This document shows, piece by piece, positions 25,707-32,121 of a stretch of DNA of 32,121 nt; within the stretch, counting starts at the first letter, position 1, and every line of letters starts with the position of its first letter. The position numbers and the translations under genes were made by a program. The stretch is from Chloroflexota bacterium (lineage in GTDB: Bacteria; Chloroflexota; Dehalococcoidia; Lucifugimonadales; Lucifugimonadaceae), in NCBI GenBank assembly GCA_018673955.1, contig JABHBJ010000067.1, positions 1 to 32,121 of the forward strand, given 5' to 3'. The notes under the pieces are model-generated. The model made no database searches. It was not told where the DNA came from and saw only the letters and a program-made list of their open reading frames with translations.

Positions 25707-26774
25707 CTAGTCGGTTGGGAAGATTACTACCCGACGCTGATTGCCTTCGCCTTCAGATTCGGTTCGAACTTCCGAGTGACCAGCAAGAGCCATATGCACG
25801 ATTCGACGTTCTGCTGGCGACATCGGCTCGAGACTGTCGTCGCGACCGCTTGAAGAGACTCGTCCGGCGGATCGGTGTGCGAGTCGGCGTAGCATCTGAA
25901 CACGACGTTCTCGGTAGTCTTCGATGTCGATAACAACATATGCTTTTCTACCGAGCTGGCGGTTGGTGACCATTCGAATCAGGAACTGAAGTGCCTGAAG
26001 CGTTTCACCACGTCGTCCGATCAGCAATCCGGCATCTTGACCTTCGATTTCGAAAGTCATCGAGCCTTCTTCATCCTCTTCACGAATGTAAGTGTCGGCT
26101 ACGACACCCATTGCTCCGAGGAAGTAGTCGATGAGTTCAGATACGAGTTGCTCAGCTTCTTCGTCTTTTTCACGAATAATCGGCTGAGAATCTTCTTTAT
26201 TTTGTGGAAGTTCTTGGCGCTGCGGGCGTTCGTCCCGGCCTTCTCGCTCAGAACGTGCTTGACCTTCGTGACGCTCATCAGGACCGTTCGAAGACAAACG
26301 ACCTTCGCCACGACTGCCGCGACCGCCTCTGCGACCTCCGCGTCCATTCGAAGGTTTCTCTTCATCAGTAGCAGCTTCTCCCCGTGCACCAGACGAAGAC
26401 TCAACGGCTACTCGTCGTTGTTCTTCCGCGTTAGCTCGGTTGTTGTGAGTACGTCCTCTTCCCCTGTTCCGATTTCGGCTGCGACTACGACTGCGCGGTG
26501 GTGCCTCTTCAGAATCATCTGATTCTTCCTTAGGAGCAGATTCGGCCGATTCTTCGTTCGAGTCAACTTCTCTCTCATCGTTAAGGTACGAACGACTATC
26601 GCCGAGAAGTGAAATTTCAATCTCAGCGGGTTCTCCACCAAAGCCGAGAATTCCCGACCGACCGGTGCTAACTACCTTTATTTCGACGTCTTCGAGTTCG
26701 ACGTCCAGATCGGCGAGAGCGATTTCTGTCGCTTCGTCGACCGTCTTGCTCGAGTATTTCCGTGCTCTGGTCAT
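25707..26774 (-). CDS. jag: Jag/KhpB-family RNA-binding protein with long RG/RS-rich linker
   Basis: Jag (KhpB/EloR) binds RNA and in other bacteria affects cell elongation and sporulation; it usually follows yidC, as here. The 355-residue protein has Jag_N at 1-57 (YSSKTVDEATEIALADL, GILGFGGEPAEIEI), then a disordered stretch at about 60-205 with acidic patches and Arg/Gly/Ser clusters (RSRSRSRNRNRGRGR, GRGGRRGGRGSRGEGR). A KH domain follows (GLLIGRRGETLQALQFL, GxxG at 252-257) and an R3H domain at the end (SPAERRIVHMALAGH). The linker is much longer than usual. The start, ATG 26774, lies inside yidC and is supported by GAGGAG 10 bases upstream and by the intact Jag_N. It overlaps yidC by 107 bases in the +1 frame. 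Confidence 0.95.
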   Translation of the reverse strand: MTRARKYSSKTVDEATEIALADLDVELEDVEIKVVSTGRSGILGFGGEPAEIEISLLGDSRSYLNDEREVDSNEESAESAPKEESDDSEEAPPRSRSRSRNRNRGRGRTHNNRANAEEQRRVAVESSSGARGEAATDEEKPSNGRGGRRGGRGSRGEGRLSSNGPDERHEGQARSEREGRDERPQRQELPQNKEDSQPIIREKDEEAEQLVSELIDYFLGAMGVVADTYIREEDEEGSMTFEIEGQDAGLLIGRRGETLQALQFLIRMVTNRQLGRKAYVVIDIEDYRERRVQMLRRLAHRSAGRVSSSGRDDSLEPMSPAERRIVHMALAGHSEVRTESEGEGNQRRVVIFPTD

Positions 26775-27642
26775 CTTGGTCTGACTCCTCAGGATCTAGT
26801 GTCGGTGCGCTAACGGCAGCAGCTTCTGCAGCTAGTTGAGCCGCTCGTTCTGCTTTGCTGGCATTGGTACCGAGGAAAGATCGTCCGAATAGTTCAATTG
26901 GTTGTTTGCCACTGACGTAGTACTGAATTACTACTCCAATGACGTTTGAGAACAGGATATAAACAGCCAGTCCAGCTGGGAACTGCCACGTGAATGCGCC
27001 GAACATAATCGGCATCATCCAGAGCATCATCTGGTTGGTCTGTTTCTGGCGTGGGTCTGTCGATGGGTTGGTGGTCATCTTTTGCTGGAGGAACATAGAA
27101 GCACCTACCAAAACTGGTAGTACGTAGTTCCACGGCATTGCCGCAGCAGAAACGAGATCCACAAGGGATAAACCCAGGAAATGACTATCGAATGGAACCG
27201 AAGCAATTGCTGGGTTCCAGGCGTAGAACAGATCCGAGAGATTCGCCATGCCTTCTGGTGTAGATGGCATAGTGCGCAGGATTGCCCTGTAGAAACCGAT
27301 CCAGATTGGCATCTGGATAATCATTGGGCCGAGACAACCTACAGGGCTTACACCTGCATCCTTGTACAGGCCCATCGTTTCCGAAGACATCTTGCGGCGA
27401 TCTTCGCCTTTTTTGCCTTTGTACTTGTCTTGAATCGCCTTCAGTTTTGGCTGAATCAACTGCATTTTCTTCATCTGCCGGGTCTGCCGCACGGTCAGTG
27501 GGATCATTGCCAGACGGATGAGAACTGTAAATACGATGATGCTGAGTCCGAAGTTCGAAAACAACAATTGATACAACAACGCAAGGATGTTGATCATCGG
27601 CCGCATAATTACTTCTTGCCAGAGCAAGCCAAAAATTTCCAT
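26668..27642 (-). CDS. yidC: YidC/Oxa1-type membrane protein insertase
   Basis: YidC inserts and folds inner-membrane proteins, alone or with SecYEG. This is the short, Oxa1-like form of 324 residues without the large E. coli periplasmic domain. It has the usual five hydrophobic segments: LSIIVFTVLIRLAMIPLT with the conserved groove arginine (Arg43), the basic cytoplasmic hairpin QTRQMKKMQLIQPKLKAIQ, GCLGPMIIQMPIWIGFYRAI, LPVLVGASMFLQQKMT, and MMPIMFGAFTWQFPAGLAVY. It ends in an acidic stretch and an Arg-rich tail (RNRSRRSGRRTRRRRNKGS) of the sort that binds ribosomes. The ATG at 27642 has AGAGGAGG 7 bases upstream, the best ribosome site here. The last 34 or so residues are encoded on top of the jag start. 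Confidence 0.96.
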   Translation of the reverse strand: MEIFGLLWQEVIMRPMINILALLYQLLFSNFGLSIIVFTVLIRLAMIPLTVRQTRQMKKMQLIQPKLKAIQDKYKGKKGEDRRKMSSETMGLYKDAGVSPVGCLGPMIIQMPIWIGFYRAILRTMPSTPEGMANLSDLFYAWNPAIASVPFDSHFLGLSLVDLVSAAAMPWNYVLPVLVGASMFLQQKMTTNPSTDPRQKQTNQMMLWMMPIMFGAFTWQFPAGLAVYILFSNVIGVVIQYYVSGKQPIELFGRSFLGTNASKAERAAQLAAEAAAVSAPTLDPEESDQDDQSTEILEQDGRRSDRNRSRRSGRRTRRRRNKGS

Positions 27643-27685
27643 TAGATAGCCTCCTCTGCTGAAGTAGTGTGACTTCGGAGAACGA

Positions 27686-28936
27686 TTAATCGCATCGTCC
27701 ACCACCATTCAATTCGACACACCCTCTTTGGGTTGTATCGGCGACTGAGAACCATTTAAGGTCACCGCTCATAGTGTGGACGTAAAGATTTTCGTTGTAG
27801 ACCAACGGAGTCGCTTTTACAGGTCCACCGGTGACGAACACACCAAGCTCTCTACCATCGATAACCGATATAACCCAAACGTTCTCCTTTCCAGACGGCA
27901 CAGCGAGTGCACGTTCTCTCGTATCGCCGCGTTGGCGATCGAACAGTGTTGGTGAAGATACAATTTGGCCTTCTATAGATGACGACCAGTTCTCGGAGCC
28001 AGTCGCTTCATCGAGTGCGAAGATCGATCCGTCCAGTGCAGATACGTAAACAACACCGTTTTCAATGATTGGAGCCGCCCAAACCCACACTCCAACGTCA
28101 AAGATCCACTCGCCGTTCGATGAGTTCACTTCAGATATTTGCGACGATCCTGAGCGAGACGATGCATTGAGCTTGTAAACATTGCTGGCAAGGTCTCCGA
28201 AGTACAGATTGCCATTCTCCGCGTGAATCGGACCAGCGATAGCCCCTTCAGCATGGAACGTCCACTTGATCCGGTCTTCCGAGTTCGCCGAATCATCTAT
28301 GTTCGATATATCGATAGCGTAGAGCGTTCCTTCCATCGTTCCGATATAGGCAGTTGAACCATCAACAACAACGCCGGAGAACGAGTTCGAGTCCAAAGCT
28401 ATACGCCATTTTACGATCGAAGAAGCATCGGTAGCAGAATCGATAGCGTAGAAGTAGCCATCAGCACCGTCTTCTTCTTCACCGATCCCCGTCGTACCAA
28501 TAAATATTGTTTCGCCTGATACACCGATGCTGCCGACGAGCTTAGTATTTAGCTCAAGACCATTTTGACCCCATATAGGCGAGCCATCAGCGAGATTCAA
28601 CCCAAATACTTCAGCCCTGCAATTGTCACCACTACACGTGTATCCAACGTTGTAGATGTTTTCGCCGATAATTACAGATTTGCTGTACATAGCGCCAAGA
28701 CCATCACCATCGGGGTAGCGCCAGTTACTGTCGAGATTGCCAGATTCTGGATTGAATCGAACGAGGCTTCCATCATGGTTACCAATGAATAGATAACCTC
28801 CCTCTTCAACGGGTCCCGACCAACCACCTTCGGGCGTCAAGTCGTTCACACAGGCGACTGCGGCAATCATCACTAGGAAAAGTGTGAGTGAAAACGTCAG
28901 TCTTTTTCGATTGCCAGAAAGGTTTTGTTTAGACAT
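27686..28936 (-). CDS. PQQ-type beta-propeller lipoprotein (BamB-like fold)
   Basis: A 416-residue secreted lipoprotein predicted to form a PQQ-like beta-propeller. The signal is KR, a hydrophobic stretch, and lipobox IAAVAC with Cys29. Blade-like repeats follow: GYLFIGNHDGSLVRFN, GLNLADGSPIWGQ, IFIGTTGIG with GYFYAIDSATD, AYIGTMEGTLYAID, LYFGDLASNVYKLN, VYVSALDGSIFALDEATGS and LYVHTMSGDLKWFS. It resembles the fold of BamB, but the fold alone does not prove that role, and no enzyme residues are evident. It sits between yidD and yidC, where most genomes have nothing, 43 bases before the yidC start. This suggests a helper in assembling or monitoring exported proteins, which is inference. There is no clear Shine-Dalgarno. 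Confidence 0.85.
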   Translation of the reverse strand: MSKQNLSGNRKRLTFSLTLFLVMIAAVACVNDLTPEGGWSGPVEEGGYLFIGNHDGSLVRFNPESGNLDSNWRYPDGDGLGAMYSKSVIIGENIYNVGYTCSGDNCRAEVFGLNLADGSPIWGQNGLELNTKLVGSIGVSGETIFIGTTGIGEEEDGADGYFYAIDSATDASSIVKWRIALDSNSFSGVVVDGSTAYIGTMEGTLYAIDISNIDDSANSEDRIKWTFHAEGAIAGPIHAENGNLYFGDLASNVYKLNASSRSGSSQISEVNSSNGEWIFDVGVWVWAAPIIENGVVYVSALDGSIFALDEATGSENWSSSIEGQIVSSPTLFDRQRGDTRERALAVPSGKENVWVISVIDGRELGVFVTGGPVKATPLVYNENLYVHTMSGDLKWFSVADTTQRGCVELNGGGRCD

Positions 28937-29060
28937 AGATCCAACTTCTGTTTCGCGGATCGTGCCGTTTATTGACGGTGGCGTTTTGAGCCTCCGGGGT
29001 TAGTAGTCTGGTCTGGTTTAGCGTCTTTCGCTTTGCCATGACCAATCTAGATTAGTGTCG

Positions 29061-29288
29061 TTATTTAGATAATTGTTTTTCCGGGACGGGATCGTAACCC
29101 CGCGATCGACCGGGATGACACCGAGCGATCCTTCCTAATGCAAGCCATGATCCGTGAATCGAACCATGAGTCTTCATCGCATTTACTGTGAACTCAGAAC
29201 ATGTTGGGTCATATCGGCACTGACCAGGCCAGTACGGCGAGATCGCCAACTTGTAGAACTTTATAAACATGAGAAGAACGCTTCGCAT
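29061..29288 (-). CDS. yidD: Membrane protein insertion efficiency factor YidD
   Basis: YidD is a small membrane-associated protein that helps YidC-dependent insertion. At 75 residues it has normal length and the family signature: FIKFYKLAISPYWPGQCRYDPTCSEFTVNAMKTHG in two halves, then LALGRIARCHPGRSRGYDPVP. The three conserved cysteines are present. Its ATG overlaps the rnpA stop by one base (TAATG), so translation is probably coupled. A 124-base gap separates it from the propeller lipoprotein gene. Confidence 0.95.
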   Translation of the reverse strand: MRSVLLMFIKFYKLAISPYWPGQCRYDPTCSEFTVNAMKTHGSIHGSWLALGRIARCHPGRSRGYDPVPEKQLSK

Positions 29289-29659
29289 TACACGACCGTC
29301 CTTGGCTGCTTTGAAGGATCGTCGTTCACCCTCACACCAACTCGCTCGATCGTTATCCTGATCGCTCGATCTAACTCCGTGAACGGAACATCTGAAGATC
29401 TGCGTTTAGCAATAATCACTACATCCCACCCCTTAGACACGCTCATATTAGAGAACGTGCTACGGATGCGTCGCTTTAGGAGATTTCTCGTTACAGCGTT
29501 TCCAACCCGCTTGCTAACTGCCAACCCGACTCTCAAATAAGACAGATCGTTCGGCACAGCAACAATGTTCGTGAAATCATTCGACGAACGTCGGCCACGC
29601 GCAAAGACGGCACGGAATTCCGCTGGTCGTCTAATTCGCTGGTTGGTGGGTAGTGACAA
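29288..29659 (-). CDS. rnpA: Ribonuclease P protein component
   Basis: RnpA is the protein subunit of RNase P, which trims the 5' leader of tRNA precursors. The 123-residue basic protein has the RNR signature in VSKRVGNAVTRNLLKRRIRSTF and the N-terminal RIRRPAEFRAVFARGRRSSN. The start appears to be TTG 29659, 12 bases after the rpmH stop; no ATG or GTG is available at the right place. It shares one base of its TAA with the yidD start. The order rpmH-rnpA-yidD is the standard bacterial one. Confidence 0.95.
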   Translation of the reverse strand: MSLPTNQRIRRPAEFRAVFARGRRSSNDFTNIVAVPNDLSYLRVGLAVSKRVGNAVTRNLLKRRIRSTFSNMSVSKGWDVVIIAKRRSSDVPFTELDRAIRITIERVGVRVNDDPSKQPRTVV

Positions 29660-29671
29660 ATGACTGGCGAC

Positions 29672-29809
29672 CTAAACGGTGAGCCGAAGCCTGCCTTTAC
29701 CTCGGCGCCGTGCGAGAACAGCGCGCCCGCCTTTAGTGCTCATTCGCGATCGGAAGCCGTGAACGCGTTGACGTCGTCGTGATTTTGGTTGATAGGTACG
29801 CTTTGGCAT
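29672..29809 (-). CDS. rpmH: 50S ribosomal protein L34
   Basis: A 45-codon gene reading [20 protein letters not shown] and ending [12 protein letters not shown], an unmistakable L34. It is the first gene of the leftward cluster, with a strong promoter about 85-115 bases upstream. There is no Shine-Dalgarno directly before the ATG. dnaA, often next to rpmH, is not here; the divergent neighbour is the greA fusion gene. Confidence 0.97.
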   Translation of the reverse strand: MPKRTYQPKSRRRQRVHGFRSRMSTKGGRAVLARRRGKGRLRLTV

Positions 29810-29893
29810 ATTAGTAGTGGGAAGCTTTCAGAATCTCTAATTAGGAACCCTGATTGCGATTTGGCCCCGTTTGTTACAGATGGGTAAAGATTG

Positions 29894-29923
29894 ATTTTAA
29901 GTTCGAGGTAGTAGAGGTGTCAA
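29894..29923 (-). promoter_or_regulatory. Promoter of the rpmH cluster
   Basis: On the minus strand a consensus TTGACA (plus-strand 29918-29923) is followed after 18 bases by TAAAAT (29894-29899). This predicts a leader of about 80 bases before rpmH. It is the best -35 element in the window, as expected for a ribosomal protein gene. Confidence 0.72.
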
Positions 29924-29943
29924 ACGAATTTGAAGCGAATTAT

Positions 29944-29973
29944 TTGCGGAGTCAAATCTTGAAGGACTATTAT
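29944..29973 (+). promoter_or_regulatory. Possible promoter of the greA fusion gene
   Basis: TTGCGG (29944-29949) and TATTAT (29968-29973) are 18 bases apart, about 70 bases before the ATG. It would fire divergently from the rpmH promoter across the 235-base gap between the two genes. I see no DnaA boxes in that gap. Confidence 0.35.
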
Positions 29974-30044
29974 TAAAGTATTGTTCTCCTGATATCCAGC
30001 GGTGGGAAACAGGTCAAACCTGCTCTCATAGAAATAGGTAATAC

Positions 30045-30887
30045 ATGGCAACGACGTCTGAAACAACGGAAATTACGCAGGAAGAGCAAGTGAGTTTATC
30101 GCTCAATGAAGCGTTTCAGATATATGTCCGCCAGATGCCGAAAGATGCGAAAAAGGCTGCCCAGCCTGAAATCGCAAAATTTGTCCGCTGGATTGGCGCG
30201 ACTCGCCTGATCGATACGCTCATCCCATCTGAAATCGGTGAGTATAACGAGATTTTCGGTGCCAAGACAGCAACTCGCGATGCAACTGAACGACTCAGTG
30301 CAGTGAAGCTTTTCCTCACATTCCTTAAGAAAAAGGATCACATTGAAGTCAACCTCGCGCAGCACCTTCGCCTCCGAAAGTCACGAACTGCAGCTTCAAA
30401 AGCCATTTCGATGGTCAACACAACACGAAGTATAAACTTGACCCAAAGCGGCTACAATGAAATGACGAAGCAGCTCATAACGCTGAACGCAGAGCGAGTT
30501 CGAATCGTTGAGGACATTCAGCGTGCTGCTGCCGATGGTGATGTACGTGAAAATGCACCTCTAGAAGCCGCCCGCGAAGCTCAGGGAATGACTATCGGTA
30601 AAATCCTAGAGTTGGAAGCCACACTTAAAGTGGCCGTCATCATCGATGCAAAATCTCAAGACAGCGGCCGGGTTCATATCGGTTCCAAAGTCGAACTGAC
30701 CGAGACCACATCGAACAAGACGGTGAAGTACCAGCTTGTCGAGCCGAACGAAGCGAACCCATTAGCAAGCAAGATTTCTATTGCATCGCCGGTCGGTTCG
30801 GCCATTCTTGGTCATAAGCTCGGCGACGAGGTAAAAGTAAAAACTCCTCGTGGTCAGCAGGTTTACAAGATCAGCAAAACTTCGTAA
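30045..30887 (+). CDS. GreA-type transcript cleavage factor fused to a recombinase-like N-terminal domain
   Basis: A 280-residue protein with two parts. Residues about 130-280 are a full GreA: coiled-coil with tip DGDVRENAPLEAAREAQG, where Asp166 and Glu169 match the catalytic D41 and E44 of E. coli GreA. The C-terminal FKBP-like domain follows (GSKVELTETTSN, SPVGSAILGHKLGDEVKVKTPRGQ). GreA rescues backtracked RNA polymerase by stimulating RNA cleavage. Residues about 18-112 (LNEAFQIYVRQM, IAKFVRWIGATRLIDTLIPS, IGEYNEI, RLSAVKLFLTFLKKKDHIE, NLAQHLRLRK) look like the SAM-like core-binding domain of tyrosine recombinases, but no catalytic recombinase domain follows. The N-terminal part may bind DNA. 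A weak AGGT precedes the ATG. It lies divergent from rpmH and upstream of the TerC gene. Confidence 0.85.
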   Translation: MATTSETTEITQEEQVSLSLNEAFQIYVRQMPKDAKKAAQPEIAKFVRWIGATRLIDTLIPSEIGEYNEIFGAKTATRDATERLSAVKLFLTFLKKKDHIEVNLAQHLRLRKSRTAASKAISMVNTTRSINLTQSGYNEMTKQLITLNAERVRIVEDIQRAAADGDVRENAPLEAAREAQGMTIGKILELEATLKVAVIIDAKSQDSGRVHIGSKVELTETTSNKTVKYQLVEPNEANPLASKISIASPVGSAILGHKLGDEVKVKTPRGQQVYKISKTS

Positions 30888-30901
30888 CTGGAGAATCGCA
30901 T

Positions 30902-30935
30902 TCGGTGGTTACTTAATAAACGTGAGTTCCACCGA
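30902..30935 (+). terminator. Hairpin after the greA fusion gene
   Basis: TCGGTGG and CCACCGA are perfect 7-base arms across a 20-base loop, starting 15 bases after the stop. There is no proper T-run (ctcttgttcttg), so termination is uncertain. Confidence 0.35.
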
Positions 30936-30991
30936 CTCTTGTTCTTGTGTGCTAATTTAGTCGCCGGATTATCGCGCTCAATATTCATCCT

Positions 30992-31006
30992 TACGCCTAT
31001 GGCGTA
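30992..31006 (+). promoter_or_regulatory. Short perfect hairpin in front of the TerC gene
   Basis: TACGCC-tat-GGCGTA lies 16 bases before the TTG start. It may be an operator or a small leader hairpin. The 135-base gap does not show features of the manganese riboswitch often found before terC-like genes. Confidence 0.35.
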
Positions 31007-31022
31007 GAAAGACGTATCTCTG

Positions 31023-31997
31023 TTGTTAGAGAGTTTTAACCACTGGCTCATATTCAATGTCGCCCTCGTAGTTCTATTGGTCTTCGACCTACTCATCCTC
31101 ACTCGCAAAGATCATGAAGTTGGAATGAAAGAAGCCGCATGGCTTACTGTCTTCTGGACGTTCGTGGCTGCCGTAGTTGGAGTTTGGGTATACACCGCTG
31201 GTAACAGCCAGCAAGGGCTTGAGTACGTAACCGGCTATGTAGCCGAACGTGCATTGAGTATCGACAACCTCTTCGTCTTTATTGTCATATTTGGTTACTT
31301 CAACCTTCCGAAACAGTTCCAGGCAAAGGGTCTGCTGTTCGGAATCGTCGGTGCGCTGCTCGCCAGAGCGTTATTTATTGGTATCGGAGTAGCGGTCATC
31401 ACCGCCTTCTCATGGTTCCTATTCATCCTTGGCGCCTTCTTGATCTACACCGCCTACAAGCTAGCCTTTGCTGGCGAACAGGAAGTTGATCCAAGCAAGA
31501 ACATCACCGTACGGCTTGCCAAGAAGTTCATGCCCGTCAGCACGGAATATGACGGAACCAAGTTCTTCACCAAGCTCAACGGTGTTCGAGCAATTACACC
31601 GTTCTTGCTTGTGATTCTCGTTCTGGCTACTACCGACGTTGTATTCGCAATCGACTCAATCCCGACGGTATTCGGAATCACTGACGACCCGTTCGTTGTC
31701 TGGTCATCTAACGCTATGGCAGTTCTCGGAATGCGACCTCTGTTCTTCCTATTGGTAGGAATGGTTCGATTGTTCCGCTACTTGCAGTACGGTTTGGCAG
31801 CAATTCTGGGATTCGTTGGACTCAAGATGATCGTGGAAGAATCATTCCACGACTTCCACGTAATCGGCGAACTCGGTGACATCTATCTCTCATTGGGAGT
31901 CATCATCGGAATTCTGGCAGGTAGCGTTCTCATGTCGATGATTCTTCCAAATAATGAAGAAGACGAACATGCTCTCGCAGCAGAATCGGAAGAGTAA
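31023..31997 (+). CDS. TerC/Alx-family integral membrane protein
   Basis: A 324-residue membrane protein of the TerC family, members of which export manganese or are linked to tellurium resistance and to loading metals onto exported proteins. It has about eight to nine hydrophobic helices. The two family signatures with buried acidic residues are GYVAERALSIDNLFVFIVIF and LATTDVVFAIDSIPTVFGIT. AMAVLGMRPLFFLLVGMV is also typical. The C-terminus is acidic. The start is TTG 31023 (LESFNHWLIFNV); no ATG is placed before the first helix. It is followed 2 bases later by the FAD oxidase start, suggesting co-transcription. The exact metal is not shown by sequence. Confidence 0.93.
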   Translation: MLESFNHWLIFNVALVVLLVFDLLILTRKDHEVGMKEAAWLTVFWTFVAAVVGVWVYTAGNSQQGLEYVTGYVAERALSIDNLFVFIVIFGYFNLPKQFQAKGLLFGIVGALLARALFIGIGVAVITAFSWFLFILGAFLIYTAYKLAFAGEQEVDPSKNITVRLAKKFMPVSTEYDGTKFFTKLNGVRAITPFLLVILVLATTDVVFAIDSIPTVFGITDDPFVVWSSNAMAVLGMRPLFFLLVGMVRLFRYLQYGLAAILGFVGLKMIVEESFHDFHVIGELGDIYLSLGVIIGILAGSVLMSMILPNNEEDEHALAAESEE

Positions 31998-31999
31998 GA

Positions 32000-32121
32000 G
32001 TGGTCGTTTCTTCGGGCTGGAAAACGAACTCATCAACCAAAGACCTTGAAGCCGATTTACGAGCTTCCGTAGACGGCGAAGTTCGGTTCGATGCAATATC
32101 AAAGCAGATGTATTCCACTGA
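32000..32121 (+). CDS. FAD-linked oxidase / glycolate- or lactate-dehydrogenase-like, N-terminus only
   Basis: The first 40 codons of a gene that runs off the window. The start is GTG 32000, 2 bases after the TerC stop, with GGAAGAG 5 bases upstream. The readable part, LEADLRASVDGEVRFDAISK then QMYSTD or QMYSTE, matches the very start of large FAD-binding oxidoreductases that carry a C-terminal Fe-S domain. The FAD domain itself lies outside, so the function is tentative. Confidence 0.6.
   Translation, partial: MVVSSGWKTNSSTKDLEADLRASVDGEVRFDAISKQMYST

Noticed and set aside
26037-26522. Open frame on the plus strand inside jag
   Set aside because: It arises from the repetitive Arg/Ser codons of the jag linker read backwards; the composition is not protein-like.
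27643-27708. N-terminal extension of YidC from 27708
   Set aside because: ATG 27642 has a near-perfect AGAGGAGG and matches the usual YidC start; the longer form would also overlap the end of the propeller lipoprotein gene.
29810-30044. Replication origin next to rpmH
   Set aside because: No DnaA boxes or AT-rich unwinding repeats are seen and dnaA is absent; the gap is explained by divergent promoters.
30888-31022. yybP-ykoY manganese riboswitch before terC
   Set aside because: The conserved core and paired helices of that motif cannot be found in this short leader.
1-32121. tRNA genes, CRISPR arrays, insertion sequences, prophage genes
   Set aside because: I found no cloverleaf, no regularly spaced direct repeats, no transposase and no phage structural genes; the recombinase-like domain is part of a GreA fusion, not an integrase.

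Overview
The window looks like ordinary chromosome from a free-living bacterium, probably a marine Chloroflexota of the SAR202/Dehalococcoidia kind. That placement is an inference from gene content (short archaeal-like nicotinate phosphoribosyltransferase, decaprenyl-phosphate phosphoribosyltransferase-like UbiA protein, EtfD-type Fe-S oxidoreductase, YidC and Jag with long basic or disordered tails, a GreA fused to a recombinase-like domain), not from a search. About 29 genes are supported. Stop codons are strikingly biased to TAG (16 TAG, 10 TAA, 2 TGA by my reading of 28 termini).

Layout: 1-4963 (+) holds the 3' end of gltB, gltD and a glutamine-dependent nadE. 5171-6499 (+) is a lipoprotein HtrA-type serine protease with a C10 tract in its linker. 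6500-7770 has a non-coding stretch with palindromes, a short leader ORF and a LysR regulator broken by one in-frame TGA. 7877-11933 (+) has recA with a LexA-like box inside its promoter, a CNNM/CorC-type CBS membrane protein, and tilS. 11930-18061 (-) is a purine block, purF-purM-purH, followed by a GT2 glycosyltransferase and a nicotinate phosphoribosyltransferase. tlyA (-) and a UbiA-family transferase (+) diverge at 19 kb. etfD (+) follows, then a two-gene candidate restriction-modification system (22440-24058) and a membrane-anchored thioredoxin-like protein. A PfkB sugar kinase (-) lies next.

25707-29809 (-) is the rpmH-rnpA-yidD-[PQQ-propeller lipoprotein]-yidC-jag cluster, with a strong promoter at one end and a textbook terminator at the other. 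It carries an inserted lipoprotein gene and a 107-base overprint of the yidC tail on the jag start. Divergently, 30045-31997 (+) has the greA fusion and a TerC-family membrane protein, and the window ends just inside an FAD-linked oxidase gene.

Functional themes: glutamine-driven nitrogen chemistry (GltBD, NadE, PurF), NAD synthesis and salvage (NadE, nicotinate phosphoribosyltransferase), tRNA/rRNA maturation (TilS, TlyA, RnpA), membrane protein insertion (YidC, YidD, Jag) and envelope quality control (HtrA, propeller lipoprotein). The most unusual items are the yidC/jag overprint, the recombinase-domain-GreA fusion, the compact restriction-modification pair, the nonsense-interrupted lysR with its coupled leader ORF, and the homopolymer tracts in htrA and pfkB.
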